A program made the translations under genes and the position numbers. Shown one piece after another: positions 1 to 11,026 of a stretch of DNA of 64,000 nt. The first letter of the stretch is position 1. Each line of letters opens with the position of its first letter. The stretch lies in NCBI GenBank assembly GCA_003508835.1, contig PUFA01000143.1, forward strand, positions 2,292,501 to 2,356,500, written 5' to 3'. The notes beneath the pieces are model-generated. The model saw only the letters and a list, made by a program, of their open reading frames with translations. It did no database searches and was not told where the DNA came from. The stretch is from Eonycteris spelaea. Its lineage: Eukaryota; Chordata; Mammalia; Chiroptera; Pteropodidae.

Positions 1-766
1 TATATGGATTATTTTCTTGTTTGTATGTGTAGATGAGACTCACTAATGCAAATTTCTGCAATCATACTAAACATCTATATGACCCTCAAAATTTTTATTT
101 AAATAGGTAATATGTTCCATATGACTTCTGTGGCTTTTGATAATTTTTCATATACAAATTTCAGTATACTTTATGTTCAATTTAGGTAATTTTACCAGGG
201 AAAGCTATCTAAAATTAATCTAACAGTATACTTTCTTGCTTGATCAAGGCCCTTTCTCAACATATTGTGTCTGACCTGCACTTTTCATTCTGAAGGAAGT
301 ATTGATATATGTAAGAAAAGGACAACAAAAACATGACCATAATTTCTAGATCTTGAAAACTATGTACATACTGAGAAGCAAATTATAGTATGTTTTCTGA
401 TTAAATCAAATACACTTAGAATTATGAAAAGGTTAGTAAAATTTTTATAACAAGCAATAAAAACAAATCTCTGTTAACACTGATTGAAGAAGACAGTTCT
501 TCGTTGCCTATATTGGTTTATTTCTGGCTCCCCTGTCTCTTCCCTCTAATTACATGCAGAGAAGATGCTTTGCTTTGTACTCAGAATGGTTGAGGGCACT
601 TCTAGGTGAGAAGTCATTGGCTGCAGCTTTGTCTTGTAGAAAGGGCTAGAGGGAGATTTTAAAGCTTTTGTGGGTTGTTGTTAAAAATTCTACTAATTTA
701 ACAAACAACAGTAGGTCTGTAATTACAGATGAAAGATGTAATACTTCTCCTTAAGACCATAAGGCT
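1..766. other. Unique AT-rich intergenic DNA
   Basis: No repeat family, exon-like structure or RNA gene was recognised. Reading frames are short and show no family resemblance. Confidence 0.5.
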
Positions 767-830
767 TCATCCATCCATCTATCCATCCATCCACCCACTC
801 ATGCATCCATCCATCTATCATTCATCCACT
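767..830 (+). repeat. (CATC)n tetranucleotide microsatellite
   Basis: About 64 bases of CATC units interrupted by CACC, CATG and TATC variants. The interruptions suggest an old, slowly evolving tract. Confidence 0.9.
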
Positions 831-1308
831 ATATACCCATGAATTAATTTCTAGGCATACTAAATGCTAGAAAATGGTGATAGGAATTGTGAAAAATAGG
901 ATTTTTTTTCTGATGACCCCTGTACCTGAGTGCATACTAATGTTATTTCTCAGATTCAGATCTTTAACAGCTTTTCTCTCTCAGGGAAGAACATGTTTTA
1001 ACATTAGAATAAGTTCTAGAATATGCTTGGGGAAAACCCCTCAAGAGCTCTATGAAATGCAATGCAAACATAAAACAAAGTTTTAAAAATTTGAGACACT
1101 CTTTCCTGTGGTAAATAAATGTAAGAATTACATTAAAATTCATAAATTATAGAACTAAAACTAGAACGGTGAGGTTGCCTATCTTTAATATGTTGGTATG
1201 TTTAATCTCAGAATAGTTTCTGAGATTAGGATACCCAATTTTCTTGCCCAATGTTGTTATTGTCGATACAAAAAATATGCATGTCTTAGTTAGAAATTAC
1301 TTGACTTC
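831..1308. other. Unique intergenic DNA
   Basis: Nothing recognisable. The right edge is the 5' target-site duplication of the next L1. Confidence 0.45.
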
Positions 1309-2361
1309 AAAGATAAACCCACTGATGAATGGGAATAGATATTTGCCTATGACACATCTGACAAGAAGTTTATATCCAAAATTTTATAAAGAACTCATAC
1401 AACTCAACAACAACAAAAAACAAACAATGCAATTAGAAAATGGGCAGAAGAGAAAATAGAGATGGCCAATAGACAAAGGAAAAGTTGCTCAAGGTATTAA
1501 TCATCAGAGAAATGATAATTAAAACCACAGTGAGGTATCACCTTACACTATCAGAATGGCTGTCATCAATAAATCAAAAAACAAGTGTTGGTGAGGATGT
1601 GGAGAAAACAGAACCCTCACGCCCTCTTGGTGAAATTGCAAATTGGTACAGCCACTATGAAAAACAGTTTGAAGGTTTCTCAAAAAATTAAAAATGGAAC
1701 TACCTTTTGACCCAGCAATTGGTCTTCTGGGTATTTATCCAAATAAAACCAAAACATTAATTCATAAAGATCTATCCATCCCTATGTTCATGGCAGCACT
1801 ATTTATAATAGCGAAGATGTGAAAGCAACCTGTGTCCACCGATGGACAATTGGATAAAGAAGTTATAATACATGTATACAATGGAATATCACTCAGCAAT
1901 AAAAAAAATTGAAATCTTATCATTTGCAAGGACATGGATGGAACTAGAGAGTATTCTGCTAAGTGAAATAAGTCAGATGGATAAAGATAAATGCCATATA
2001 CCACATTATTTCATTTATACATAGAATCTAAGGAACAAAAGAAATGAACAAATTAAACAAAAACGGACTCACAAATATAGAGAACAAACTGGTGATTGCC
2101 AGAGAAAAAGGAAGTCAGGAGCTGGGTGAAAAATGTGAAGAGATGAAGAAATGCAAATTATTAGTTACAAAATAGTCATGGGGATGTAGAGTACAACATA
2201 GGGAATACAGTCAATATTATTGTAATGGCTATGTGTAGTGCCATTTGGGTGCTATAGTAATTGGGGGATTACTTCATAAATTATATAAATGTCTAATCAT
2301 TGTATTGTATACCTGAAACTAATATAAAATAACAATTTAGAAAAAAAGATAAACCCACTGA
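1309..2361 (+). mobile_element. 5'-truncated LINE-1 with intact 17-bp target-site duplication
   Basis: The body (1326-2344) starts inside the last third of ORF2 and runs through the ORF2 C-terminus, the 3'UTR and an A-rich tail. Typical late-ORF2 phrases are seen, such as the stretch from 'gaactcatacaactcaacaa' near 1391 and the 'ctgggtatttatccaaa' block near 1727. The 3' end resembles bat L1. The copy is flanked by identical 17-mers AAAGATAAACCCACTGA at 1309-1325 and 2345-2361. The 5' copy follows TTC, close to the TT/AAAA nick preference of L1 endonuclease. ORF2 is broken by stops. The element shares a short ACTGA microhomology with the target at its 5' joint. It is inert. Confidence 0.92.
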
Positions 2362-3689
2362 AGCATTGCTGAACAACAATTTGAAAGTATATTGCAAAGA
2401 TATAAGGGAATTTATATAGAAACATTTGCCTCAAATATATAGAAGTAGTCTGCAACTAAGCTACTCTTTTTCTGTTTTATTTTTTCTTTCTTTCTTTCAG
2501 TATCCCATGATCTTTTGTCTCTTTCTGGATGTCTGCTTTTGCTTTCTCTCTCTAGACTAATCTCCTTTCTTTTGCCACGTATTTGGAACACAAAGGACAA
2601 CTATGTCCATTTACTTGTCCCCACAGCTTCATAGTTCTGATCAACTGACTAGTGTCCCTGTTTACCAATTTCAAATTCCTACTCAAGAGACTTTGATTGA
2701 CTTAGTTTAGCCAATTGATTGACTCTTCTGTGTCAGATACCACCCTATTTCTAATATTTAGAGAATGAGCATGTTTCCTAGGTCAGTATAATCCATGGAT
2801 TCATTTCCCATTAAAGCACCCCAATGGAAAGTAACCTTAAGAGTTCCATTTCTTTCTTTGAACATATTCTGTTTACATACAGTAATTTTTATTTTCATGT
2901 AATTCTTTTTCCTTTCTGTGTTTATGCAAAATAATGGGTTCCAAATGAAAAACAAAGATTAGGTTTTTAAATAATTAAAGTCTACTGAAGCAATGATGAT
3001 ACATTACTTTGAGCAAGTCTTTTTCCCTGCTGAAATGAAGCATTTTGTTATTATCTACCACATTTATCCCATGAATATTTTTAATGATGAATTTAACTTA
3101 ACACATTTAATTTAATGTATTTTTATCTAAATATTTTCTATTTTAACTGTTTTCATTAGATTTAATTAATTAGGTTTATTAACTTTAAACTTTTGATCTT
3201 CTAAGCTCTCAAATGATATCTGATTCATTGAAACCAGTCAAGCGGTCAAGGAGTAGTTAGAAGAAATAATTATTCTATTGCATACAAATTAGGTTAATAA
3301 ATTATGTGATTTTTATCCATTTATCCTATTACTGAGTTTAGTAATTTTCTCTTTACCTAGTCTTTTTCAACTCTAATTCAGTCCACAATTCAACTAGAGC
3401 TGTTGTAAAAGAAATGTCTACTTATGACATTCTTTCTCTCTCAAAAAAAATCAGCTATTTTGCTTTTTTGCATATATGATGAAGCCCAACAAACTTTTTA
3501 GCCTGGAACCAATAGCCTTCAACATAATTCCTAGCTTATTTTCTAAACTTTTCTTCTATAGTTCCTATTCCTCAGGTCATAACACAGCCAGGCTATTATT
3601 TATCAAACAGTTCAGGTTATTTATACTCTGCCTGAAGATAGCCAGCCTTTCTTCTAACCTAATCCATCTGATGAATACCATCCCTAACC
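2362..3689. other. Unique AT-rich intergenic DNA
   Basis: Contains a short CTTT-rich run near 2484-2500 and T-rich sequence. The part from about 3470 may be upstream L2 sequence, but the match is too weak to claim. Confidence 0.4.
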
Positions 3690-4012
3690 ACCACTATCTG
3701 CTCTGACCAACTCCATATCTGTCAGAGGCCTAGAGCTAACATGTCAATTCTTTTGAGAATCTTTTTCCTGATAAACCTCAGGCAGAGTTATTTACTTCAC
3801 AATTAAAGCAACAGTAACTGTGTATCATAATTAGTTGATTATATGCCTGCTACTAGCTATAAATTGTGATCCACATTGAGGACAGTGACCTGGTTGGAAG
3901 CAATTCATCTCCAGTATTTAGCACAGGGTGCACATGTACTCAATTAATGTTAAACTAAATGTGTGCCTAAATAGATAAACATAATGAGTGAATGAACAAA
4001 TGAATGAATGAC
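3690..4012 (+). repeat. LINE-2 3' end, sense
   Basis: Sequence from about 3830 follows the L2 3' end: a 'gaggacagtgacc' stretch, then 'agtatttagcacaggg' and 'actcaattaatgtt'. It finishes in the TGAATGAA-type tail typical of L2 (3983-4012). It is ancient and heavily mutated, and the left edge is uncertain. Confidence 0.6.
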
Positions 4013-4885
4013 TCTATTACATATCACTTAGTGAGCTTTGTCAGATCAACTGGATTTTTAGAGGGTTCTGATCTCTAATGGGTTAAGAGGTCATTTTATT
4101 CTTACTTCTGTTCTTACAACATGACCCTGATGTATTGATATTTTCCTGGTAAAGTTACTAGGATAAGCTATTAAATTTTTTTGATAGTTTCCTTTTATTT
4201 GGTTTGCATAAAAAAATGTGTCCATAAAAATTTATCCTATATGTCTTAATTTTAGTCCATTCTTAAATAGCTCTGGGTAATGTAAGCTGGTGTTCTTTGC
4301 AATGCTTCAGTTTACAGTATAGTTCAGGATTAATGTCAGTAACACAGTCAGTTGGGTAGTTTTATAATGTGCACAGGTGATCATGATAGCTCAATGACTT
4401 AATTATTCACTCATTTCAGCAGGTGACTATTATTTCAGGCAGAGTTATTTCAAAATACCATTGCAGTCATCCACAATATATCTGATTAGAGTCAAGGAAA
4501 ATTATGGAACATTTCTAATCTTATACGTATTTCATCAGTTTCCAACTTCTTTTTATCCAGCTTCTAGTTTTCATAGGGATCTGCTAATCTTAATTCATTG
4601 AACTTTTAAATCATTCAAGGAATTATTCACATAGTCTCTTCAAACTATGACTGAATTTCTGTCCCAAAATTTTAGTGACAAAATTGTGCACCATTTCTCA
4701 TTCTGGAGCATGAAAGTTGGTTATAAGATAGTTGGTTATAAGAGGTCAATCTTGATATCATATACTTTACAAGTTAATTGGGAAAATGGAACACCACCAA
4801 ATAACCATGATATCCTTAAAAGGGAAAATAAAGCAATAGCCTATGAAATCATGAAGAAATAAATAGTTCCAATTATGAAATAGGT
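4013..4885. other. Unique intergenic DNA
   Basis: No recognisable repeat or gene. A local duplication 'gttggttataagatagttggttataaga' lies near 4717-4744, a small tandem repeat of about 14 bases. Confidence 0.4.
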
Positions 4886-5085
4886 AGCAGACAGAAGCTA
4901 TATATATTAAACACCTATTATGTGCCTGTCATGAAGAGAACACTACAAAATTAATCTAATCAGCCTTCAGAACAATCCTGTGAGGTAAGAATTATTCACA
5001 GAGGTTAAGTAATACATTCCAGGTCACACAATCTAGAAGAGAAAACTGGATTTGAATTCACATCCTTAGGATTCTCAAACATCTA
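4886..5085 (-). repeat. MIR SINE fragment, antisense
   Basis: Read on the plus strand this is the reverse complement of MIR: 'aacacctattatgtgcct', then 'aatcctgtgaggtaagaatt', 'cagaggttaagtaa', 'caggtcacacaatctag' and 'ggatttgaattcacat' in the expected order. MIRs are tRNA-derived SINEs mobilised by L2 and no longer active. Confidence 0.75.
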
Positions 5086-5429
5086 AAATCGTGGGAGACA
5101 AATCTCAAAGGAGGGGCAGGATTTCAACTGGCAGAGATAGCAGTGGGAAAGAAGAGATGCTGACGCATTCACACATGTTCCTAATTATCTAGAGCCTTTA
5201 ATCTTCCTTGACTTTCATTTGTTTAAAGTTATATAGAACTCTTGATTGAAGAAAAAATGTATAGCAGTTTGCAATATGCATGCAAGAAGAAAACAAATAT
5301 ATGATAAAGGATAAAAGGTAGGAAAAATCTGACCAGGGAGGGTAATTGAGGGAGAAGGCATTCTAAATTATAGACTGAAGACAATAAGCAAGTGAGAGTA
5401 AATTTTTTTAAAAATTAAATAAAGAATTT
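5086..5429. other. Mostly unclassified; possible degraded L2
   Basis: Purine-rich stretches near 5100-5160 and 5330-5400 vaguely resemble antisense L2 phrases such as 'gaaggcattct', but not enough for a call. Confidence 0.3.
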
Positions 5430-5945
5430 TAAACAATTATTCAAGTAATACATTATCACTGTGTACATGCTAACACACACACACAAAGTGAAAGTTTCTC
5501 CATTCTCACTCGGTATTGTCTAAGATTGTCTTATATACACATACAAACCTACCCTCTCTGTTGGTTTTCAAATATATATATACATATAGGGTAACACTGT
5601 TTTGCAACTTTGCTTTTTTTTTTTTTCACTCAAAAGCATATCATGAAACCCTTCTGGTTCAGTATATACAGATCTGACTCATATTTAATGACTGGATGCC
5701 ACTTGGGTTCAGTGACATGAATATACTATAATCCATTTTACCAACCCCTTTACTGATGAATATTTAGGTTGACTTCCTTGTTTTGCTATTACAGGTAATG
5801 CTGAAATAAATATCCTTTCATATATAATATAAAAATATTTGACATATAAAATATATACATACTGTATGTATTTACTAGCACTTATACAAATATTTCTGTA
5901 GGCTTGATTCCTGGGTATAAGAGAATGCCCAACCCTTCCACCTTT
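5430..5945 (-). mobile_element. Ancient L1M fragment (3' part), antisense
   Basis: The plus-strand order of T-rich tract, 'actcaaaagcatatcatgaa', 'taatccattttaccaacccc', 'gatgaatatttaggttgact', 'ttgctattacaggtaatgct' and 'tctgtaggcttgattcctgg' follows the antisense 3' region of old L1M elements. It is strongly diverged and includes a short CA run (5473-5485) and an AT-rich run (5570-5587). Confidence 0.6.
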
Positions 5946-6039
5946 TTCTATGTGACAAATTTCTGACAATTTTACTTATTAACCAAGAAATGACTACAGT
6001 TTCAAAACATGCTGAATACATTCAGCTTATGTAGAGTGA

Positions 6040-6690
6040 TTACACTTTGTATATTTTTAGGACTGAAAGGATTTTTTGGTCCACTAGCCTGGACAGTGCA
6101 GTAGTCCCTTGAAGACCTTTCATCTTCGTTGTGTCCAAAATTTCTTCTGGATTGTTTTCCTTAATGGTAGCTAAATAGAACATCCCTCTTGGTGAAAGGA
6201 GATCTGGAGTAGTGGAAAGAACCTGCCCATGACTTTGCGACCATTTCTGCTACCAGCACAAACTTCCTCTATTCCATGAATTCCTACTTCTTCAGGAGGA
6301 GTCACTACATAGGAGGGATTAAATACTACATCAACTTTTGGCTTCAATTTTGGTAGCAAGTCTTTGACCAAATCTGTAATTATGAGTTGAATGTGAACTT
6401 TGTTACAGCATGCTATCTTCAGGGTACAAGCTGCTGCCTTAGGGTTGTTATTAATGCACATGTACAAAGCACGAGGACCTATCATAGAGGCTAGGAATGC
6501 AGAAACTACTGCAGACCCTGAACCTACTTAAAGGTGTATTTCACTCCCTTGAGCTCAGCTACTGCCACCTCGAGAGCGTCCAGCAGCAGAAATGTATCCT
6601 CTGCAGGCTTATGCTTGTCTCTAAAGGTGCTGTGGCCCTTGTGCCTGTGCAGTGGTGTGGGGAATCTCCAGTGCCACCACCTTGACTTTC
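6040..6690 (-). pseudogene. N6AMT1: Processed pseudogene of N6AMT1 (HEMK2-type methyltransferase)
   Basis: The minus strand carries an intron-less copy of almost the whole N6AMT1 coding region. The parent protein is the catalytic partner of TRMT112 and methylates the glutamine of the GGQ motif in release factor eRF1. The pseudo-start lies near 6677, where ATG appears as GTG. The copy ends at a TAA at 6040-6042. The longest open part (6171-6485, 104 codons) begins MIGPRALYMC and includes KVHIQLIITDLVK, TPPEEVG and HGIEEV, all in the order I recall for N6AMT1. Disabling changes are visible. A one-base deletion lies before the SAM-binding loop. A GAA-to-TAA stop falls just ahead of VGSGS. The catalytic NPPY reads NPSY, with one codon lost just before it. 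Another one-base deletion follows RFFPL. Contiguity over several parent exons indicates retrocopying. No clear poly(A) or target duplication was found. A MIR begins at its 5' edge. Confidence 0.93.
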
Positions 6691-6945
6691 TTGGAGGCAG
6701 AATGGCATAGAAACTAAGAGAATAAAATTAGAAGTCATATCATCTGAATTCACAATTTGGTTTCACTGCAGACTAATATTTATATTGTAGGTGTGTTACT
6801 TAAGTGTTTTGAGCCTCAATTTCCACATGAGAAATTGGCACGATAATTGTGATGAAAATTAGATGAAATGTTAGCACAGTGTTTGGAAAACAGTATTTGT
6901 TCAACAAGTGGTAATTATTAATCTTTAGGCACAGGATTGAGCATT
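6691..6945 (+). repeat. MIR SINE, sense
   Basis: Follows MIR order: 'cagaatggcatagaaacta' (tRNA-derived head), 'cacaatttggtttcactgca', 'gtgttacttaagtgttttga', 'cctcaatttcc', 'gatgaaaattagatgaaatg', 'agcacagtgtttgg' and 'agtatttgttcaacaa'. It is near full length but diverged, and it abuts the 5' end of the N6AMT1 retrocopy. Confidence 0.75.
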
Positions 6946-7214
6946 TTAAGTTTAGTTATCAGAGAGCTGCATAGTGATGAAAATATAGTTGACCCTTGAT
7001 TTCCTTTGACCTGTTTTCATCAATGACCTATATATTCAGAGCACACACAATTTATTAAAATCTTGTGCCACTTGTATTTATAATTCCCTAGCAAGAAACA
7101 ATTGTGTCAGTATGAGGGGCCTAGAAAAATCTACTGAGGCACAAGTGTTACTTGAATCTTTTGGTTAGACATCAGCCGATCACAGGTTAATACAAAACAA
7201 TGAAAATGGCTGTA
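6946..7214. other. Unique intergenic DNA
   Basis: No recognised element. Confidence 0.4.
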
Positions 7215-7703
7215 GAATATGTTTTTTGAAAAACTTTATTGAGGAATAATTGACAAATATAATTGTATCTATTTAAAGTATACAACATGATGGTCTTCTA
7301 AACACACAATGTGAAATGATTACCAAGATTAAGATAATTAACACATCCCTTACCTCATATAGTTAACATTTTTTTAATTGTAGGAACTCTTAAGATTTAC
7401 TTTTAGCAACTTTCAAGTATTAAATACAGTCACTATGCTGTATATTAGATCCTCAGAATTTATTCATATAAGTGAAAGTTTATATTCTTTGACTTACATC
7501 TTCCAATTTCTCCCTTTAGCCCCTGGCAACTACCTTCTATTTTCTCTGTTTCTAGAAATTGACTTAAAAAATTACATTTATGTTAAATAAATAGCAAAAT
7601 TTCCTCCTAATTTATGGCTGAATAATATGCCATTATATATACATGCACATACAAACATGTATGTATGTAGGTAGATGATAGATAGATAGATAGACAGCCA
7701 GAC

Positions 7704-7736
<33 letters not shown>

Positions 7737-7840
7737 TAGAATCATATTTTCTTTATCTATCCATCCATCGAAGAACATTTAGGTTGTTTTCATATCTTGG
7801 CTATCCTGAATAATGCTGTAATGAAGGTTCTTAGTTGTAA
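7215..7840 (-). mobile_element. L1M 3' end, antisense, hosting a (GATA)n tract
   Basis: The plus strand reads as the antisense 3' end of an old L1M: 'ttattgaggaataattgac', 'tttaaagtatacaacatgat', 'agcccctggcaactac', then after the microsatellite 'ttaggttgttttcatatctt' and 'ctgaataatgctgtaatgaa'. No full-length reading frame remains. The microsatellite lies where the L1 consensus has an AT-rich stretch. Confidence 0.8.
7672..7738 (+). repeat. (GATA)n microsatellite
   Basis: About 16 GATA units, with GACA/GCCA variants near 7693-7706. The last uninterrupted run has about eight units, so length polymorphism is likely. Its minus-strand translation gives a meaningless repeating Ser-Ile-Tyr-Leu frame. 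Confidence 0.95.
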
Positions 7841-9120
7841 AGCAAGAACAAAGGGCAAAAATTCACTCTTGATAGATTGTATCTATATCTTCATACATAA
7901 ATGTAGAAATGCATGTGATTCAGAAGATTGAAATATGGCAAAAGAATTTTCCATACAAGAAACATTGAAAGAAATCAGTATATGATTTTTTAAAATTAGT
8001 CACACATTAAGGCCAGCTTAATTCTTGGTACAAATTGCCAAGTTATTTTATTGCATAAACTGTAATTTTTCTCTTTCCCCTTCTTTTTGCTTATAAAACT
8101 TTCATAAGGCAGGTAACCTAATGTCATAACTTATACTCTCATGATATTCTGAGTTAATACCAATAATCTGAACAGCTCAATCCACTCTCAAACATTTATC
8201 TGTGTGTGTATATGTGTGTACATACAAATATGTATTAAGGATATTCTCTAAGTGACTCTTTGGACTTTGGAGACTTCTAATTAACATTGTAAAATAAATT
8301 TAACTGAGGCTGCCTTTCTAGGAATTTTGCCTTAATTACTTACTCTGTATAAATCACAGCTTTCTGCCTTTCATTTTTAAGGCCTTGCTGTAAAAATAAA
8401 CCAGGTAACTATGTGGATATGTTGGAAAGCAAAGTGATCAAACACACCTGAGTTTCTGTTTTGCTCAGGGCGGTGATAATGTGAAAAATCTGAAGTGACA
8501 TGAAGTGCCCAGAGTTTTAGCAGAATTTATTGCTTAAAACTTTGGGGTCCCATGGCCTTTACCAGATGTTCCACACCTGGATGTGGAAAACAGAAACATC
8601 CCTCTTCAATTTATCTTCCCTAGACTTGTTGCTTATGGGACTCAGATGCCAGGTGATAAGACTAGGAAGCAGCAGTGAGAGTATCCACCTGCATGGCTCA
8701 GAATTCCCCCAAAGAGCCCTGTTCTGACTCTGGTGCAAACACTAGCTTTTAACAGTCTATATTCTTTAAATCTAGGAGAAAACAAACATGCATAAACTCA
8801 TTTTTAGTATATGATCCTCAGTCTAATCTGGGACAAATTAATTAAGCGAGCAGGAGACTGAAGTCTCTTAAAGGGTTCAAGGACTCTGTCTTCCATGGAA
8901 CATGACTCAGCAAGCAATTCTTTTTATGGGAGCTCATTGGTTCAATTTCCGGGACTCCAGAGGAGCTTCCTGGGCCGTGAAGTACCGGGTGCTTTATAAA
9001 GGTAATGACCACTGTATTTCCCAAAATTGTTATACTGATTATCACAAATTAAGCACTAAGAAAATGTTAACCAAATGATGTGAATAAATAAATGAACATA
9101 ATACCACCTTTCTAAGATCT
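7841..9120. other. Unique intergenic DNA
   Basis: No repeat family or gene recognised. The 8850-9010 part is less AT-rich than its surroundings, but no exon, splice signals or known protein were identified. A short TGTG/TACATA run lies near 8202-8232. Confidence 0.4.
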
Positions 9121-9335
9121 AAGAGGTGCTATATTTCAATGGTTAAAAGCATAAGCTTTAGAGAAACGCACTTAGCTTCTAATCGTGGTTTCTGCCACTT
9201 CTTAGTTATGTAACTTAAGGCAAAATTTCTTAAATCCTCTAAGTCTTAATTTCTTCATCTGTAAAATGAAGATAATAATATTAACTATCTTATATAGCTA
9301 TTTTGAGGATTAAATGAGACAATGTAGGCATAACA
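9121..9335 (+). repeat. MIR SINE, sense
   Basis: A good match to MIR order: 'aatggttaaaagcataagct', 'gtttctgccacttcttag', 'taacttaaggcaaaattt', 'cttcatctgtaaaatgaa', 'gataataatattaact' and 'ttttgaggattaaatgagac'. It covers most of the MIR body. The 3' L2-like tail is missing. Confidence 0.88.
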
Positions 9336-10950
9336 GGGTGGATTTTACCTTTCTCCTTACCTAATGCTTGACATTTACCTAGGCAAATCAAAATAGTGAC
9401 AAAAACCTTTTTTATTTATAGAACACAGGAGATTTGCTAGTGGAGGCTCATCTTGACAGTGTTAAAGGTCTGAGTTTCTTTTACATGATAAACCAGTGAC
9501 AAGCCTATGTTGAGGGCTTTCCCCCATCTTCTCGCCCATTCTCAGGATCTGGACCCCCATTCAGAGGAAAGTCTACAGAAATGAATGCTCATAGTGTTTG
9601 TGTTACCTAGCAGGGACTCTCTGCCCAACATGTAGAAGACAATATTATGGCACTGGCTTTCGAGAAAAGAAAAAGGTCCACTGGCAAGGAGACAGGAGGT
9701 AAGGCTCAAATCTTCCCAATCCATGATTTGGGACAAAATTTAAGAGGTTTCAGCATATCTCCTGAACACTGGATTCTTTTCTTCTAAAAGGGTTCTGGTG
9801 TTTAGGTTCCAGTCATGTCCTGGTCCTTTGGTTCTATGGGGAAGAGTAGTAAGGGTTCACAAGTTTTACTGAGAAGTGGTGTTCACAAGTGTTACGTGTA
9901 AGAGGTGTATTTAAGGTTTAAACTTTGGTTTTAGGTCTTGTTAGAAACAGGACAGGACCAATTTAAGTTAGCTTTTTAGACACGTTTAGGATCTCCAAGA
10001 CAATCTATTTTGAGAGCCCCTGAAGCAATAACTACATGATTAAAATTCTTTCTTCCTTTGGTTTCAAGACTATGACCTATTTTTCTAAGTGTTAAAGGAG
10101 AATAGTGCAGTTTCTTTATAATACAGAAATAACACAATACCGGAAATGAAGAATTTGACTTTTTGTAATGTAATTAAAAAGAATGAGAAGATTGCCCTGG
10201 TATCTGGCTACTCTTGCTAAAATTTGGACTTTGCCCAGCCAGCCCAATAAAGGGAAGAGCCCATGGCAGCTGAGGTGGTAGAACACACACTCCACTTTCT
10301 GTTCTTTTTGTTATAGCTACTGGTACTTGCTGGAATAATTTTGTTCCCTGTCTCTGGAGGAGATGGATGAAGCATTTCTCAGAGACACACAAGGACTGGG
10401 ATAATGTCCACTTACTTCCTCCTGATATCCATGGTCCTCCTAAAACCTGTACTCTTCCTTAAGGTATGATTTCTCTCTTTTCCTACATGCTTCATCTAGA
10501 GAAGGTGGTAGGTAACATTTAGGTTACCATTAATTTTATTGATTTTTATGAGTTGTCATCTCTGAGAAAAGATTCACATGCTTAGACTGAATACAATCAG
10601 TTCTCAGTTCCACCATTGGAGCTAGGAAGTTAATCTTCAACTAGAGTATTATAATAATTGATAACTTGTACAAGAGGCTGAGTCTAAGAAGACATGATAC
10701 CCACTGGCATGTGGAAGGAGGAAGGTAGAAAGGAATACAATAAAGAAGCTCAATGGGGGCCCTGAGTAAAAAGAAGAAACAGATGATCCAAGGCAGGGGC
10801 AATGTATTGAAAAAACAGAAAAATGTAATAATATCATTCTGAAATTGTGTTACCACTCTATACTCTAAACTGTTGAAATATGCCAATTGAATCCCTACAA
10901 AGCTGACATTTTATATATTTTTTTCTTCTTGTGTTTTTTCTTCTCTCTCT
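9336..10950. other. Unique intergenic DNA
   Basis: No recognised repeat or gene. The open frames at 9542-9736, 10174-10392 and 10641-10886 on the minus strand lack recognisable domains and are probably fortuitous. A near-repeat 'ggttcacaagttttact' / 'gttcacaagtgttac' occurs at about 9855-9895. Confidence 0.4.
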
Positions 10951-11026
10951 CTTCCTCTGTCATTCAAACACAAGCACACACAACACACACACTCAAAACA
11001 CAACCATATAAAAAAGGTATACATAG
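10951..11026. repeat. Pyrimidine-rich then CA-rich low-complexity tract
   Basis: A TCTC-rich run (10938-10960) is followed by imperfect CACACA (10972-11003), just outside the 3' end of the next antisense L1. Confidence 0.7.

Noticed and set aside
7578..7778. Minus-strand frame rich in Ser-Ile-Tyr-Leu repeats
   Set aside because: It is the translation of the (GATA)n microsatellite within an L1M fragment.
8842..9045. Possible exon in the less AT-rich segment
   Set aside because: There is no convincing acceptor/donor pair with a continuous coding frame, and no known protein matches.
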